Positions 1 through 57,600 of a stretch of DNA of 64,000 nucleotides are shown piece by piece. The position numbers and the translations under genes are program-made. Below the pieces are notes generated by a model. The model was not told the origin of the DNA and did no database searches. It saw nothing but the letters and a program-made list of their open reading frames with translations. The DNA is from Glandiceps talaboti. Its lineage: Eukaryota; Hemichordata; Enteropneusta; Spengelidae. Numbering within the stretch: position 1 is the first letter of the stretch; the number at the start of each line of letters is the position of its first letter. The stretch is from the NCBI RefSeq assembly GCF_964340395.1, contig NC_135550.1, positions 2,095,501 through 2,159,500 of the forward strand. The letters run 5' to 3'.

Positions 1-774
1 AACAGATCCTCCAACCCAACAAATTTGCACACTAGGCTAACAACACCAAGACCAGGTTGGCCTCAAGGATGACGTAATATTACAAATGTAAACAACACCT
101 TTGGCTTTGCTAACACGTGAGCACTCGGCATATTCCGGAAACACGAAAAAAGTCAAAGGAAGCAGGCTGGGAGGTACAGATTTTCCCCCTCCCATTTCTA
201 TATGACGCATGCAGTAAATCAACATTTAATCATACATTCCTTTCATTAGGGGGCAGTATGAACATATTAGTGTAAAGAAAGAAATAGAATTGTAAAGAAA
301 GAAATAGAATTGCAGTGGCCGTTTAAATGATTGTCATCATGCCCGTGTGCATGTCAGTCTGTATAGTCACCTGCCAAATAGAGATATACAGTAAGCCTGA
401 AATATGGTAGAATTATAGAGGGATGGTGAATGGACATGACATGATGAGATTAGATTTGCTCCATTCACAAGGAGTCAGGAGATGGTGCAATTTTGTTCTT
501 AGCATCTTTTGACTTTTTCAGTGAAAATAAAATTTGTGTTTGATCTGCAACCTTGTGGATTGAATTGATAGTTAAAATGTTCAGTATATAGTAAATGTTA
601 TTTATTGTTGACTTGGGTAATTGTTGTTCAAATCCAGGCATTAAGAATTAGCATGTAATGAGGTAGACATTTATGTTAACAAATCACTATGAAGACCTTG
701 AATGACCTTGCTGTATTGTCTTTTGTCATGTTGTGTATGTCTTGTAAAACTACAAGAATCCTCTCAAGATTATT
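1..774. other. Intron sequence, nothing coding seen
   Basis: Unique AT-rich sequence. The only structure is a 22-base direct duplication at about 271-312 (tgtaaagaaagaaatagaat twice). The exons for the signal peptide and first half of Ig1 are not recognisable here. Confidence 0.5.
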
Positions 775-1962
775 CCACTCTATTTGCTTGCTATGAATCC
801 CATTGTTACATTCACTCTATTTGCTTGCTATGAATCCCATTGTTACATTCACTCTATTTTCTTTCTATGAATCCCATTGTTACATTCACTCTATTTGCTT
901 GTTATGAATCCCATTGTTACATTCACTCTGTTTGCTTGCTATGAATCCCATTGTTACATTCACTCTATTTGCTTGCTATGAATCCCATTGTTACATTCAC
1001 TCTGTTTGCTTGCTATGAATCCCATTGTTACATTCACTCTATTTGCTTGCTATGAATCCCAGTTACATTCACTCTATTTGCTTGCTATGAATCCCATTGT
1101 TACATTCACTCTATTTGCTTGCTATGAATCCCATTGTTACATTCACTCTATTTGCTTGCTATGAATCCCATTGTTACATTCACTCAATTTGCTTGCTATG
1201 AATCCCATTGTTACATTCACTCTATTTGCTTGCTATGAATCCCATTGTTACATTCACTCTATTTGCTTGCTATGAATCCCATTGTTACATTCACTCTATT
1301 TGCTTGCTATGAATCCCATTGTTACATTCACTCTATTTGCTTGCTATGAATCCCATTGTTACATTCACTCTATTTGCTTGTTATGAATCCCATTGTTACA
1401 TTCACTCTATTTGCTTGCTATGAATCCCATTGTTACATTCACTCTGTTTGCTTGCTATGAATCCCATTGTTACATTCACTCTATTTGCTTGCTATGAATC
1501 CCAGTTACATTCACTCTATTTGCTTGTTATGAATCCCATTGTTACATTCACTCTATTTGCTTGCTATGAATCCCATTGTTACATTCACTCTATTTGCTTG
1601 TTATGAATCCCATTGTTACATTCACTCAATTTGCTTGTTATGAATCCCATTGTTACATTCACTCTATTTGCTTGCTATGAATCCCATTGTTACATTCACT
1701 CTATTTGCTTGTTATGAATCCCATTGTTACATTCACTCAATTTGCTTGCTATGAATCCCATTGTTACATTCACTCAATTTGCTTGCTATGAATCCCATTG
1801 TTACATTCACTCTATTTTCTCTCTATGAATCCCATTGTTACATTCACTCTATTTGCTTGCTATGAATCCCATTGTTACATTCACTCTATTTGCTTGCTAT
1901 GAATCCCATTGTTACATTCACTCTATTTGCTTGCTATGAATCCCATTGTTACATTCACTCTG
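775..1962 (+). repeat. 37-bp minisatellite, about 32 copies
   Basis: The unit reads ttcactctatttgcttgc then tatgaatcccattgttaca. Copies are nearly identical, with single-base variants (gctatg/gttatg, ctcta/ctcaa/ctctg) and a few units missing three bases. The last unit ends about 23 bases before the acceptor of the first visible exon, so the array forms the end of that intron. Confidence 0.95.
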
Positions 1963-1985
1963 TTTCTTTTTCTCTGTTTTCATAG

Positions 1986-46488
<44,503 letters not shown>

Positions 46489-47990
46489 GCAATGAAATGG
46501 GGAAGGAGATCAACCTACAGTGCTAGCAATCATCTTTTAAACATCAAGATGTTTGGTCTGCTCTTTACCAAGATTGTATGGCAGTCAATGGCAGCCATTG
46601 TTGCTTCAGGATGCAGCAGTAAGCCAGAGGCTCCGATGAGATAGTCATATGGAACTTGTTGGTGAAAAGAATAGAAGAAAAATATTTATATTTGTGCAAT
46701 AATAGTTAGAAAGACAGCAAATACCAGCTGGTAGGCTGATTTGTAAGTAGTAACATTGTGTATAGTTAGGGTATTATATCATATCAGAGTTTTCATACAA
46801 TGGTGCTAAAAATATCATATGTTGTACATCAAATTTTTAAGGATGTCAATAACTATAAGAGGAGTTTGTCATAGGATTGCAAAGTACATGTATGCAGTAC
46901 ATTCACTATGAAAGTACACCCTCTTGTGTTGAAGTTTGTCATAGGATTGCAAAGTACATGTATGCAGTACATTCACTATGAAAGTACACCCTCTTGTGTT
47001 GAAGTTTGTCATAGGATTGCAAAGTATGCCTTGCAATCACTATGAAAAGTGTTCCCACTAGTGTTTAGGTTAGTTATATTTTGGTGTATGGCTTAGCATA
47101 GAACACCAGTGTGTATAGATTTAGTAAACTGCAGCTGTAGAGTGCAATATATTGAAAAGGTCCACCTTGTGCCGATCTAGCTACAGTTAAGTTTTTTTTC
47201 AAATGTTGTTTATTCAATTTATTTGGAGGGAATACTGCCAGAAATAAGAATCAGAAACAGTTTGTATTCATTTTCTCTAAAAACTTATTTTGTCAATGTT
47301 TGATTGAAATACTGTTTATCAACCCATACTGACAAGATTGCCACATGACTCTGCACCATAATATTTCATAAATCATAAGTTGTGACAGTATTGCAAATAA
47401 GGAATATCTTATCATGCACATGTTCACAGATGGTCTTGTGTATATTTGGACACACACACTAAAACACTGTATAAACAAAGCAATACATTCATAAATATCA
47501 TACATATAAATTAATTAAAATGTAAATGTTATGATTATGGAAATAATGTAACAGTTCCCATTTTCTATTTTAACTCCTTATATTTGTTTATGACTCTTCT
47601 CATGCAATTTTGTTAAGTCTATTACCACCCAAGATTGTCCAAGTAAGAAAGTACAAGTGAAAGAAGTACATCAAAGTTGTTTCCATGGTGACATGTCAAA
47701 GTTCATAGAAGGCCCAGTAAACAGGTTCATAAGGATGGCACTTCAAGTAATTAGTATATTTGTTGATTCACAACCAAATCATTTTTGTTAATTTTTGCCT
47801 TTCTCAGGACAAACTGATGATGATTACTGGTCACCACTACATGGCAGTGTGACAAGCAATTTGTCCCAGATATCATGAGCCGAACCCCTCCCCGACCTGA
47901 ATTGAAATTATTGTCAGGTTGCCCTGATTATGGCACCAGTCGTGGTTGCTGAAACATAGACATAAAAAAAAGGAATTTGATGTGAACATT
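46489..47990 (+). other. 3' UTR and immediate downstream sequence
   Basis: No coding signal follows the stop. The region is AT-rich and includes a 70-bp tandem repeat (46864-47065). No clear AATAAA occurs near the stop; ATTAAA at 47514 is a weak poly(A) signal candidate. The transcript end cannot be placed from sequence alone. Confidence 0.4.
46864..47065 (+). repeat. 70-bp tandem repeat in the 3' UTR, 2.6 copies
   Basis: gtttgtcataggattgcaaag starts at 46864, 46934 and 47004; the first two copies are identical. It would be part of the receptor mRNA if the 3' UTR extends this far. Confidence 0.93.
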
Positions 47991-47991
47991 A

Positions 47992-49260
47992 TTAGCCCTC
48001 GAAGGAGAGGCTACTACAATGGGCGCCATCCATGTGTGTGTTTGTCTGTCCATCAATAGTACATCATTTCCAGTGTATGAACTTAAAGGTGATTCAAAAT
48101 GCTCGCATTCACTATCGCTAATTTGCTAGACGACATGTTTGTGAAACGCATTCTGGTTTTAAAACTTTAAAAAAGCGTCTGCAAACACCTTAAAATGACC
48201 TTTTTTCAGTCAGTTCCCTTCAGATTTACTTCAAGAGTTTTCGGGTATTTCCGGTCCTACCTAGACCACAGGATTTTATGACGTCATAAGGAGTACTCAT
48301 TAGCATTAAGGCTATGACGAGCGTAGTCACTAGGTGAATAAAACTCAAGAGCATTGTGAAAAAAATACATTTTTGGTGGTTAAAATAGACATCAGTAAAC
48401 AAAAACTACAGTGTACATGTCTTATTAACCAACATTTACCGATATTTACTCACACTTCCTGACTAATTGTCAGTGTCTGTGGGTATAAATGCTATAATAT
48501 TATGTCCCCATATTATGACAAAATAAATAAAAGCGTTAATTTCGCACGCTGGTCATTTCTCTGACATGCAATATTCAATTTCTTTCAAACCTGACACAAA
48601 GGTGACATATCATGTGGGACATATGGATGTCAATTTGTTTTGTGATATATGCAAATTTGACAAAATGGCAGCCATATTTGTAGTTAAAAATCAATATTTA
48701 CTGCATAACTCAAAAACTGTAATACATACACACTCCATTCAGGTGTCTACTCCATATTATCAGATGCAAGCTATCTTTAGAGACTTTGACCTTGACCTTG
48801 CCCTTCAGGGTCAATTATCAAAATCAATGCAATTCCTGCCTATCATAGACATATTGTAGTATTTACATATTGCAAATTTCTTTTAAATCATGTTTACAAG
48901 TAATGTTGAAGAAAAGAACTGTACACAAGCATTGTATTTGGTGCTCATCACTTTTCCTGAATGGCAGCCATATTTGTAGTTAAAAATCATTATTTACTGC
49001 AGAATTCAAAAACTGCAATACATTAGAGACTCCATTGGAGTGTACCTCCATATTATCAGATGCAAGCTTTCTTTGGAGACTTTGACCTTGACATTGACCA
49101 TCCAGGTCAATTATCAAAATCAAGCCAATTCCTGCCTATCACAGACTCATTGTAGTGTTTACATATTGCCAATTTCTTTGTCATGTTTTACAAATAATAT
49201 TGAAGAACAGAACTATACACAAGCATTATTTACTTTGTAGCATTTATTTGCAACCAATTT
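47992..49260 (+). mobile_element. Family A repeat, copy 4, with a hAT-like insertion and a duplicated body
   Basis: Start tagccctcgaaggagaggcta, gtttgtctgtcc, catcaatagtacatcatttc, then the insertion (48071-48551), then ctgacatgcaatattcaatt and the body. The body block (atggcagccatatttgtag, actcaaaaactg.aatac, tatcagatgcaagct) appears twice, about 300 bases apart. Confidence 0.82.
48071..48551. mobile_element. 481-bp hAT-like element inside family A
   Basis: It begins cagtgtatga and ends cgcacgctg, short imperfect inverted CAGTG/CGCTG ends. It is flanked by atcatttc on the left and gtcatttc on the right; the uninterrupted copy at 18461 has gtcatttc at this place. An 8-bp target duplication with one later change is therefore well supported. 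No open frame. Confidence 0.82.
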
Positions 49261-49267
49261 CTTTTAA

Positions 49268-50632
49268 AGAATAAGAAGTCACACATTTTATGGGGAAAGA
49301 AAAATAGAGTCAAATCAAGACCTCCATGATCATACTGTGTTTGGCAGGTTAATAAATTTCCTGCACAGACTGATTGCCATGATATTAGGTGTGTGTATTA
49401 TCTTGGGTGTCTAGTTGGGAAATTGTTCAAATCAAAGTGATCTTACCACCGGTGTGAGATTTGATTCGAAAAAAGTGATTTTTGGTCAAAAAACTTAAAC
49501 TCAAAAACTACTGGGCAGATTGGCATGAAATTTGATGGGGACATTCTTAGATGTGGGTAAATTAAGATTTGTTCATGACATGATGATTCCCCTGGTAGTA
49601 TGCAAATTAGGGCTAAAATGTGTCTTTTTGGTCACAAACCCATAATTCCAAAACTACTTGGCAGATTGGGCTGAAATTTAATAGGGATGCATCTGTGGGT
49701 GTATAGATGAAGAAATATTAAGCATATAATGATCTCATCAGTAATATGCAATTTAGGTGTAAAAATGTGAATTTTGGTCAAACATTTCTCTCAAGAAGTA
49801 CTTGGTCAATGAGACTGAAACTTGGTGAGATGTTTCTAGATGTGTTACTCTGTAGATTTTCTTTAAAATAGTTTGACACAATTGGCCCTAGCAACCATGA
49901 CCATGCCCTTAGCAACAACTGAAAGGCAGATATTTTTCTCAAATAACGTCATCTAGTAGGCAAGTGAGTAAACATTTAAAAAAAATATGCAAATATCCCC
50001 AGCAACCATGGCTATGCTCATACCAACAGCAAAATGCCCGTGTATTTCACAAAGATAATGGATTAATAGATAATTGAAACAAACATTCAAAAATGTATGT
50101 AAATTTGCCTAGCAACAAGACCACGCCCATAGCAACAGCCAAATGATCACATATATTGTGAAGATAACAACAGGGATTTATAGACAATGGAATAAACATT
50201 CAAAAACATGTAAATTTGCCTAGCAACAAGACCATGCCCATAGCAACAGTTAAATAATCATGTATATTGCAAAGATAATATCAGGAATTGAAAGACAAAT
50301 GACTAAACATTCAATAAATGTATGCAAATGTGCCTAGCAACAAGACCATGCCCATAGCAACAGCCAAATGATCACATGTATTGCAAAGATAACATCAGGG
50401 ATTCATACACAAGTGAACGAACATTCAAAAAATGTACGCAGATTTGTCTAGTAACATGACCATGCCCATAGCAACAGCCAAATGATTGCATATTTTGCGA
50501 TGATAACAATGGGGTTGGATAGGAAACTGGATAGTCATTCAGCAAATGAACAACTATACCTAGCATGGATCAACATATGGGTAAACATTTTTAAAAACTG
50601 TACAGTTGTGCAACACCATTGGCACTATTTTT
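49268..50632 (+). mobile_element. Family B repeat, copy 8
   Basis: Starts at aaagaataagaagtcacac, as in the internal block of copy 2 at 12876, and lacks the hairpin and GT tract. Three gcaaattagg-type blocks, then about six ~115-bp sub-repeats, ending ctgtacagttgtgcaac then accattggcac. Confidence 0.88.
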
Positions 50633-51252
50633 AAAATAATACAATATAATAGTGCCTTTATACTTTCATAATTCAATACTTTTGTAAATAAGGAGAACAA
50701 ACAAAATTCAAATCAATTTTATACACACAATCTAAACACATTCTGCTTACCTTTAAAATGTTCCCACCAAGAGACTCAACTGAAGTGAAGTATATTTTAC
50801 TCACCAGAATACAGAAACATTTCTTTAAGTCATGTGAGATCCAATATTTTAAGCAAGTTAATGAATTTGAATATTGTTTATTAATTTTAATTGAGTAGCT
50901 GTTGTAATATTTTTATATAAGCAGTGATTTTTTAAAATGTGATTGACTTGTATTGAAAAAAAGTACAAAAATATTTTACTTTGAACTTGTAGCCACAAGT
51001 TTGTAATTTATTGCTGCCAATAAAGGTTTGCCGAAATAACTTCCAAAAAGTTTATGTTTACAGAACATGAATTTGTTTTTTAATAATTGTACCATGCTTT
51101 CCTTGTAGAAGAATGACCTTGATGCTACCCTGAAATATCCAGTCATTGTTTCTGATTATGTAATATACTGTTGAGGTTACAGAAGTGAACCAATGACTTT
51201 CAGACTACCTTCATGCTATCTTGTTGTACAGATTTGTCAAAATATTTTGTTT
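50633..51252. other. Intergenic AT-rich sequence, nothing seen
   Basis: About 600 bases without a recognisable gene, repeat or RNA. Confidence 0.5.
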
Positions 51253-51543
51253 ATGGTTGTACTTTCTACTTGGCCCAACATTACATTCATCATTGATTCT
51301 GCCACCAAGTATGAAAACCCTTCATCCCATGCACCTTTGATGTGAGTGATGATTGTACTTTCTACTTGGCCCAACATTACATTCATCATTGATTCTGTCA
51401 CCAAGTATGAAAACCCTTCATCCCATGCACCTTTGATGTGAGTGATGGTTGTACTTTCTACTTGGCCCAACATTACATTCATCATTGATTCTGCCACCAA
51501 GTATGAAAACCCTTCATCCCATGCACCTTTGATGTGAGTGATG
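51253..51543 (+). repeat. 96-bp tandem repeat, 3 copies
   Basis: Starts at 51255, 51351 and 51447; includes ttgtactttctacttggccc and catcccatgcacctttgatg. The period is 32 codons, which produces a 103-codon open frame on the minus strand. Copies differ at only a few positions. Confidence 0.95.
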
Positions 51544-51682
51544 ATCATAGGAGAGGTTGCTGTGGGAGATTGAGTGAGTAGTCAGCTCATATATTCAACA
51601 TTTTCAAGAAGATTGGTACCACCTTGAACAGTCACATTATTCTCACAAGGTGAAGGCCATCAGATCTTTAGCTGAGCTGAGC

Positions 51683-54600
51683 AGTCACACCAACTAAATA
51701 CACCAGAATTCACTCACTGAACACAGTCACACCAACCAAATACACCCGAATCCACTCACTGAGCACAGTCACACCAACCCAATACACCAGAATCTACTCT
51801 GACTGAGCACAGTCACACCAACCAAATACACCAGAATCCACTCTGACTGAGCACAGTCACACCGACAAAATACACCAGAATCCACTCTGTGCATAGTCAC
51901 ACCAACCAAATACACCAGAATCTACTCACTGAGCAAAGTCACACCAACCAAATACACCAGAATCCACTCTGAACACAGTCACACCAACCAAATACACCAG
52001 AATCCACTCACTGAGCAAAGTCACACCAACCCAATACACCAGAATCTACTCTGACTGAGCACAGTCACACCAACCAAATACACCAGAATCCACTCTGAGC
52101 ATAGTCACACCAAACAAATACACCAGAATCTACTCACTGAGCAAAGTCACACCAACCAAATACACCAGAATCCACTCTGAACACAGTCACACCAACCAAA
52201 TACACCAGAATCCACTCACTGAGCAAAGTCACACTAACCCAATACACCACAATCTACTCTGACTGAGAACAGTCCATCACACCAACCCAATACACCAAAA
52301 TCCATGCCATTTAAGCAGTCACACCAACCAAATACACCAGAATCCACTCTGACTGAGCATAGTCCGTCACACCGACCAAATACACCAGAATCTACTCTGG
52401 CTGAGCACAGTCACACAGACCCAATACACCAGAATCCACTCTGAGCATAGTCACACCAACCAAATACACCAAAATCCATGCTGACTGAACAGTCACACCA
52501 ATCAAATACACCAGAATCTACTCTGACTGAGCACAGTCACACCAATCAAATACACCAGAATCTACTCTGACTGAGCACAGTCACACCAACCAAATACACC
52601 ACAATCTACTCTGACTGAGCACAGTCACACCAATCAAATACACCAGAAACTACTCTGACTGAACACAGTCACACCAATCAAATACACCAGAATCTACTCT
52701 GACTGAGCACAGTCCGTCACACCGACCCAATACACCAGAATCAACTCTGATTGAGCATAGTCCATCACACCAACCAAGTACACCACAATCTACTCTGCCT
52801 GAGCACAGTCCGTCACACCGACCAAATACACCAGAATCCACTCTGACTGAGCATAGTCCGTCACACCAACCAAATACACCAGAATCTACTCTGACTGAGC
52901 ACAGTCCGTCACACCAACCAAATACACCACAATCTACTCTGACTGAGCACAGTCCGTCACACCGACCAAATACACCACAATCTACTCTGACTGAGCACAG
53001 TCCATCACACCGACCAAATACACCAGAATCTACTCTGACTGAACACAGTCACACCAACCAAATACACCAGAATCCACTCTGACTGAAGTCACACTGGCCA
53101 AATACACCAGAATCCACTCACTGAGCACAGTCACACCAACCCAATACACCAGAATCCACTCACTGAACACAGTCACACAGACCCAATACACCAGAATCCA
53201 CTCTGAGCATAGTCACACCGACCCAATACACCAAAATCCACACTGACTGAGCAGTCACACCAATCAAATACACCAGAATCTACTCTGACTGAGCACAGTC
53301 ACACCAACCATGTACACCAGAATCCACTCACTGAGCACAGTCACACCAACCAAATACACCAGAATCCACTCTGACTGAGCACAGTCACACCGACAAAATA
53401 CACCAGAATCCACTCTGTACATAGTCACACCAACCAAATACACCAGAATCTACTCACTGAGCAAAGTCACACCAACCAAATACACCAGAATCCACTCTGA
53501 ACACAGTCACACCAACCAAATACACCAGAATCCACTCACTGAGCAAAGTCACACCAACCCAATACACCAGAATCTACTCTGACTGAGCACAGTCACACCA
53601 ACCAAATACACCAGAATCCACTCTGAGCATAGTCACACCAACCAAATACACCAGAATCTACTCACTGAGCAAAGTCACACTAACCCAATACACCACAATC
53701 TACTCTGACTGAGAACAGTCCATCACACCAACCCAATACACCAAAATCCATGCCGTTTAAGCAGTCACACCAACCAAATACACCAGAATCCACTCTGACT
53801 GAGCATAGTCCGTCACACCGACCAAATACACCAGAATCTACTCTGGCTGAGCACAGTCACACAGACCCAATACACCAGAATCCACTCTGAGCATAGTCAC
53901 ACCAACCAAATACACCAAAATCCATGCTGACTGAACAGTCACACCAATCAAATACACCAGAATCTACTCTGACTGAGCACAGTCACACCAATCAAATACA
54001 CCAGAATCTACTCTGACTGAACACAGTCACACCAATCAAATACACCAGAATCTACTCTGACTGAGCACAGTCCGTCACACCGACCAAATACACCAGAATC
54101 CACTCTGATTGAGCATAGTCCATCACACCAACCAAGTACACCACAATCTACTCTGACTGAGCACAGTCCGTCACACCGACCAAATACACCAGAATCCACT
54201 CTGACTGAGCATAGTCCGTCACACCAACCAAATACACCAGAATCTACTCTGACTGAGCACAGTCCGTCACACCAACCAAATACACCAGAATCTACTCAGA
54301 CTGAGCACAGTCCGTCACACCGACCAAATACACCAGAATCTACTCTGAATGAACACAGTCACACCAACCAAATACACCAGAATCCACTCTGACTGAAGTC
54401 ACACTGGCCAAATACACCAGAATCCACTCACTGAGCACAGTCACACCAACCCAATACACCAGAATCCACTCACTGAACACAGTCACACAGACCCAATACA
54501 CCAGAATCCACTCTGAGCATAGTCACACCGACCCAATACACCAAAATCCACACTGACTGAGCAGTCACACCAATCAAATACACCAGAATCTACTCTGACT

Positions 54601-57600
54601 GAGCACAGTCACACCAACCATGTACACCAGAATCCACTCACTGAGCACAGTCACATTAACCAAATACACCAGAATCTACTCTGACTGAGCACAGTCACAC
54701 CAACCAAATACACCAGAATCTACTCTGACTGAGCACAGTCACACCAACCAAGTACACCAGAATCCACTCACTGAGCACAGTCACACCAACCAAATACACC
54801 AGAATCTACTCTGACTGAGCACAGTCACAACAACCAAATACACCAGAATCTACTCTGACTGAACACAGTCACACAGACCCAATACACCAGAATCCACTCT
54901 GAGCATAGTCACACCAACCAAATACACCAAAATCCACGCTGACTGAACAGTCACACCAACCAAATACACCAGAATCTACTCTGACTGAGCACAGTCACAC
55001 CAACCAAATACACCAGAATCCACTCTGACTGAGCATAGTCCGTCAGACCAACCAAATACACCAGAATCTACTCTGACTGAGCACAGTCCGTCACACCGAC
55101 CAAATACACCAGAATCCACTCTGACTGAGCATAGTCCGTCAGACCAACCAAATACACCAGAATCTACTCTAACTGAGCACAGTCCGTCAGACTAACCAAA
55201 TACACCAGAATCTACTCTGACTGAGCACAGTCACACTGACCAAATACACCAGAATCCACTCTGACTGAGCACAGTCACACTGACCAAATACACCAGAATC
55301 CACTCTGAGCACAGTCACACCAACCAAATACACCAGAATCCACTCACTGAGCACAGTCACACCAACCAAATACACCACAATCTACTCTGACTGAGCACAG
55401 TCCGCCACACCGACCAAATACACCAGAATCCACTCTGACTGAGCATAGTCCGTCACACCAACCAAATACACCAGAATCTACTCTGACTGTGCACAGTCCG
55501 TCACACCAACCAAATACACCAGAATCTACTCTGACTGTGCACAGTCCATCACACCAACCAAATACACCAAAATCCACGCTGACTGTGCACAGTCCGTCAC
55601 ACCAACCAAATACACCAGAATCTACTCTGACTGTGCACAGTCCGTCACACCAACCAAATACACCAGAATCTACTCTGACTGTGCACAGTCCATCACACCA
55701 ACCAAATACACCAGAATCCACTCTGACTGAACAGTCACACTGACCAAATACACCAGAATCCACTCACTGAGCACAGTCACACCAACCCAATACACCAGAA
55801 TCCACTCACTGAACACAGTCACACAGACCCAATACACCAGAATCCACTCTGAGCATAGTCACACCGACCAAATACACCAGAATCCACTCTGACTGAGCAT
55901 AGTCCGTCAGACCAACCAAATACACCAGAATCTACTCTAACTGAGCACAGTCCGTCACACCAATCAAATACACCACAATCTACTCTGACTAAGCACAGTC
56001 ACACCAATCAAGTACACCAGAATCCACTCACTGAGCACAGTCACACCAACCAAATACACCAGAATCTACTCTGACTGAGCATAGTCACACCAACCCAATA
56101 CACCAGAATCTACTCTGACTGAGCATATTCACACCAATCAAATACACCAGAATCTACTCTGACTGAGCACAGTCCATCACACTAACCAAATACACCAGAA
56201 TCTACTCTGACTGAGAACAGTCCATCACACCAACCAAATACACCACAATCTACTCTGACTGAGCACAGTCCATCACACCAACCAAATACACCAGAATCTA
56301 CTCTGACTGAGAACAGTCCGTCACACCAACCAAATACACCACAATCTACTCTGACTGAGCACAGTCACACCAACCAAATACACCAGAATCTACTCTGACT
56401 GAGAACAGTCACATCAACCAAATACACCAGAATCCACTCTGACTGAACACAGTCACACCAATCAAATACACCACAATCTACTCTGACTGAGCACAGTCAC
56501 ACCAACCAAATACACCAGAATCTACTCTGACTGAGCACAGTCACACCAACCAAATACACCAGAATCTACTCTGACTGAGCACAGTCCATCACACCAACCA
56601 AATACACCAGAATCCACTCTGACTGAGCATAGTCCATCACACCAACCAAATACACCACAATCTACTCTGACTGAGCACAGTCACACCAACCAAATACACC
56701 AGAATCTACTCTGGCTGAGCACAGTCACATCAACCAAATACACCAGAATCCACTCTGACTGAACAGTCACACTGACCAAATACACCAGAATCCACTCACT
56801 GAGCACAGTCACACCAACCCAATACACCAGAATCCACTCACTGAACACAGTCACACAGACCCAATACACCAGAATCCACTCTGAGCATAGTCACACCGAC
56901 CAAATACACCAGAATCCACTCTGACTGAGCATAGTCCGTCAGACCAACCAAATACACCAGAATCTACTCTAACTGAGCACAGTCCGTCACACCAATCAAA
57001 TACACCACAATCTACTCTGACTAAGCACAGTCACACCAACCAAGTACACCAGAATCCACTCACTGAGCACAGTCACACCAACCAAATACACCAGAATCTA
57101 CTCTGACTGAGCATAGTCACACCAACCAAATACACCAGAATCTACTCTGACTGGGCATATTCACACCAATCAAATACACCAGAATCTACTCTGACTGAGC
57201 ACAGTCCATCACACTAACCAAATACACCAGAATCTACTCTGACTGAGAACAGTCCATCACACCAACCAAATACACCACAATCTACTCTGACTGAGCACAG
57301 TCCATCACACCAACCAAATACACCAGAATCTACTCTGACTGAGAACAGTCCGTCACACCAACCAAATACACCACAATCTACTCTGACTGAGCACAGTCAC
57401 ACCAACCAAATACACCAGAATCTACTCTGACTGAGAACAGTCACATCAACCAAATACACCAGAATCCACTCTGACTGAACACAGTCACACCAATCAAATA
57501 CACCACAATCTACTCTGACTGAGCACAGTCACACCAACCAAATACACCAGAATCTACTCTGACTGAGCACAGTCCATCACACCAACCAAATACACCAGAA

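Noticed and set aside
775-1962. CRISPR-like regular array
   Set aside because: Units are head-to-tail with no unique spacers, and the DNA is clearly animal.
51237-51548. 103-codon minus-strand frame
   Set aside because: Three copies of a 96-bp repeat, a multiple of three.
55344-55763. 139-codon VDSGVFGWCDGLC repeat frame
   Set aside because: Comes from 48-base units of the satellite; neighbouring 44-base units break the frame.
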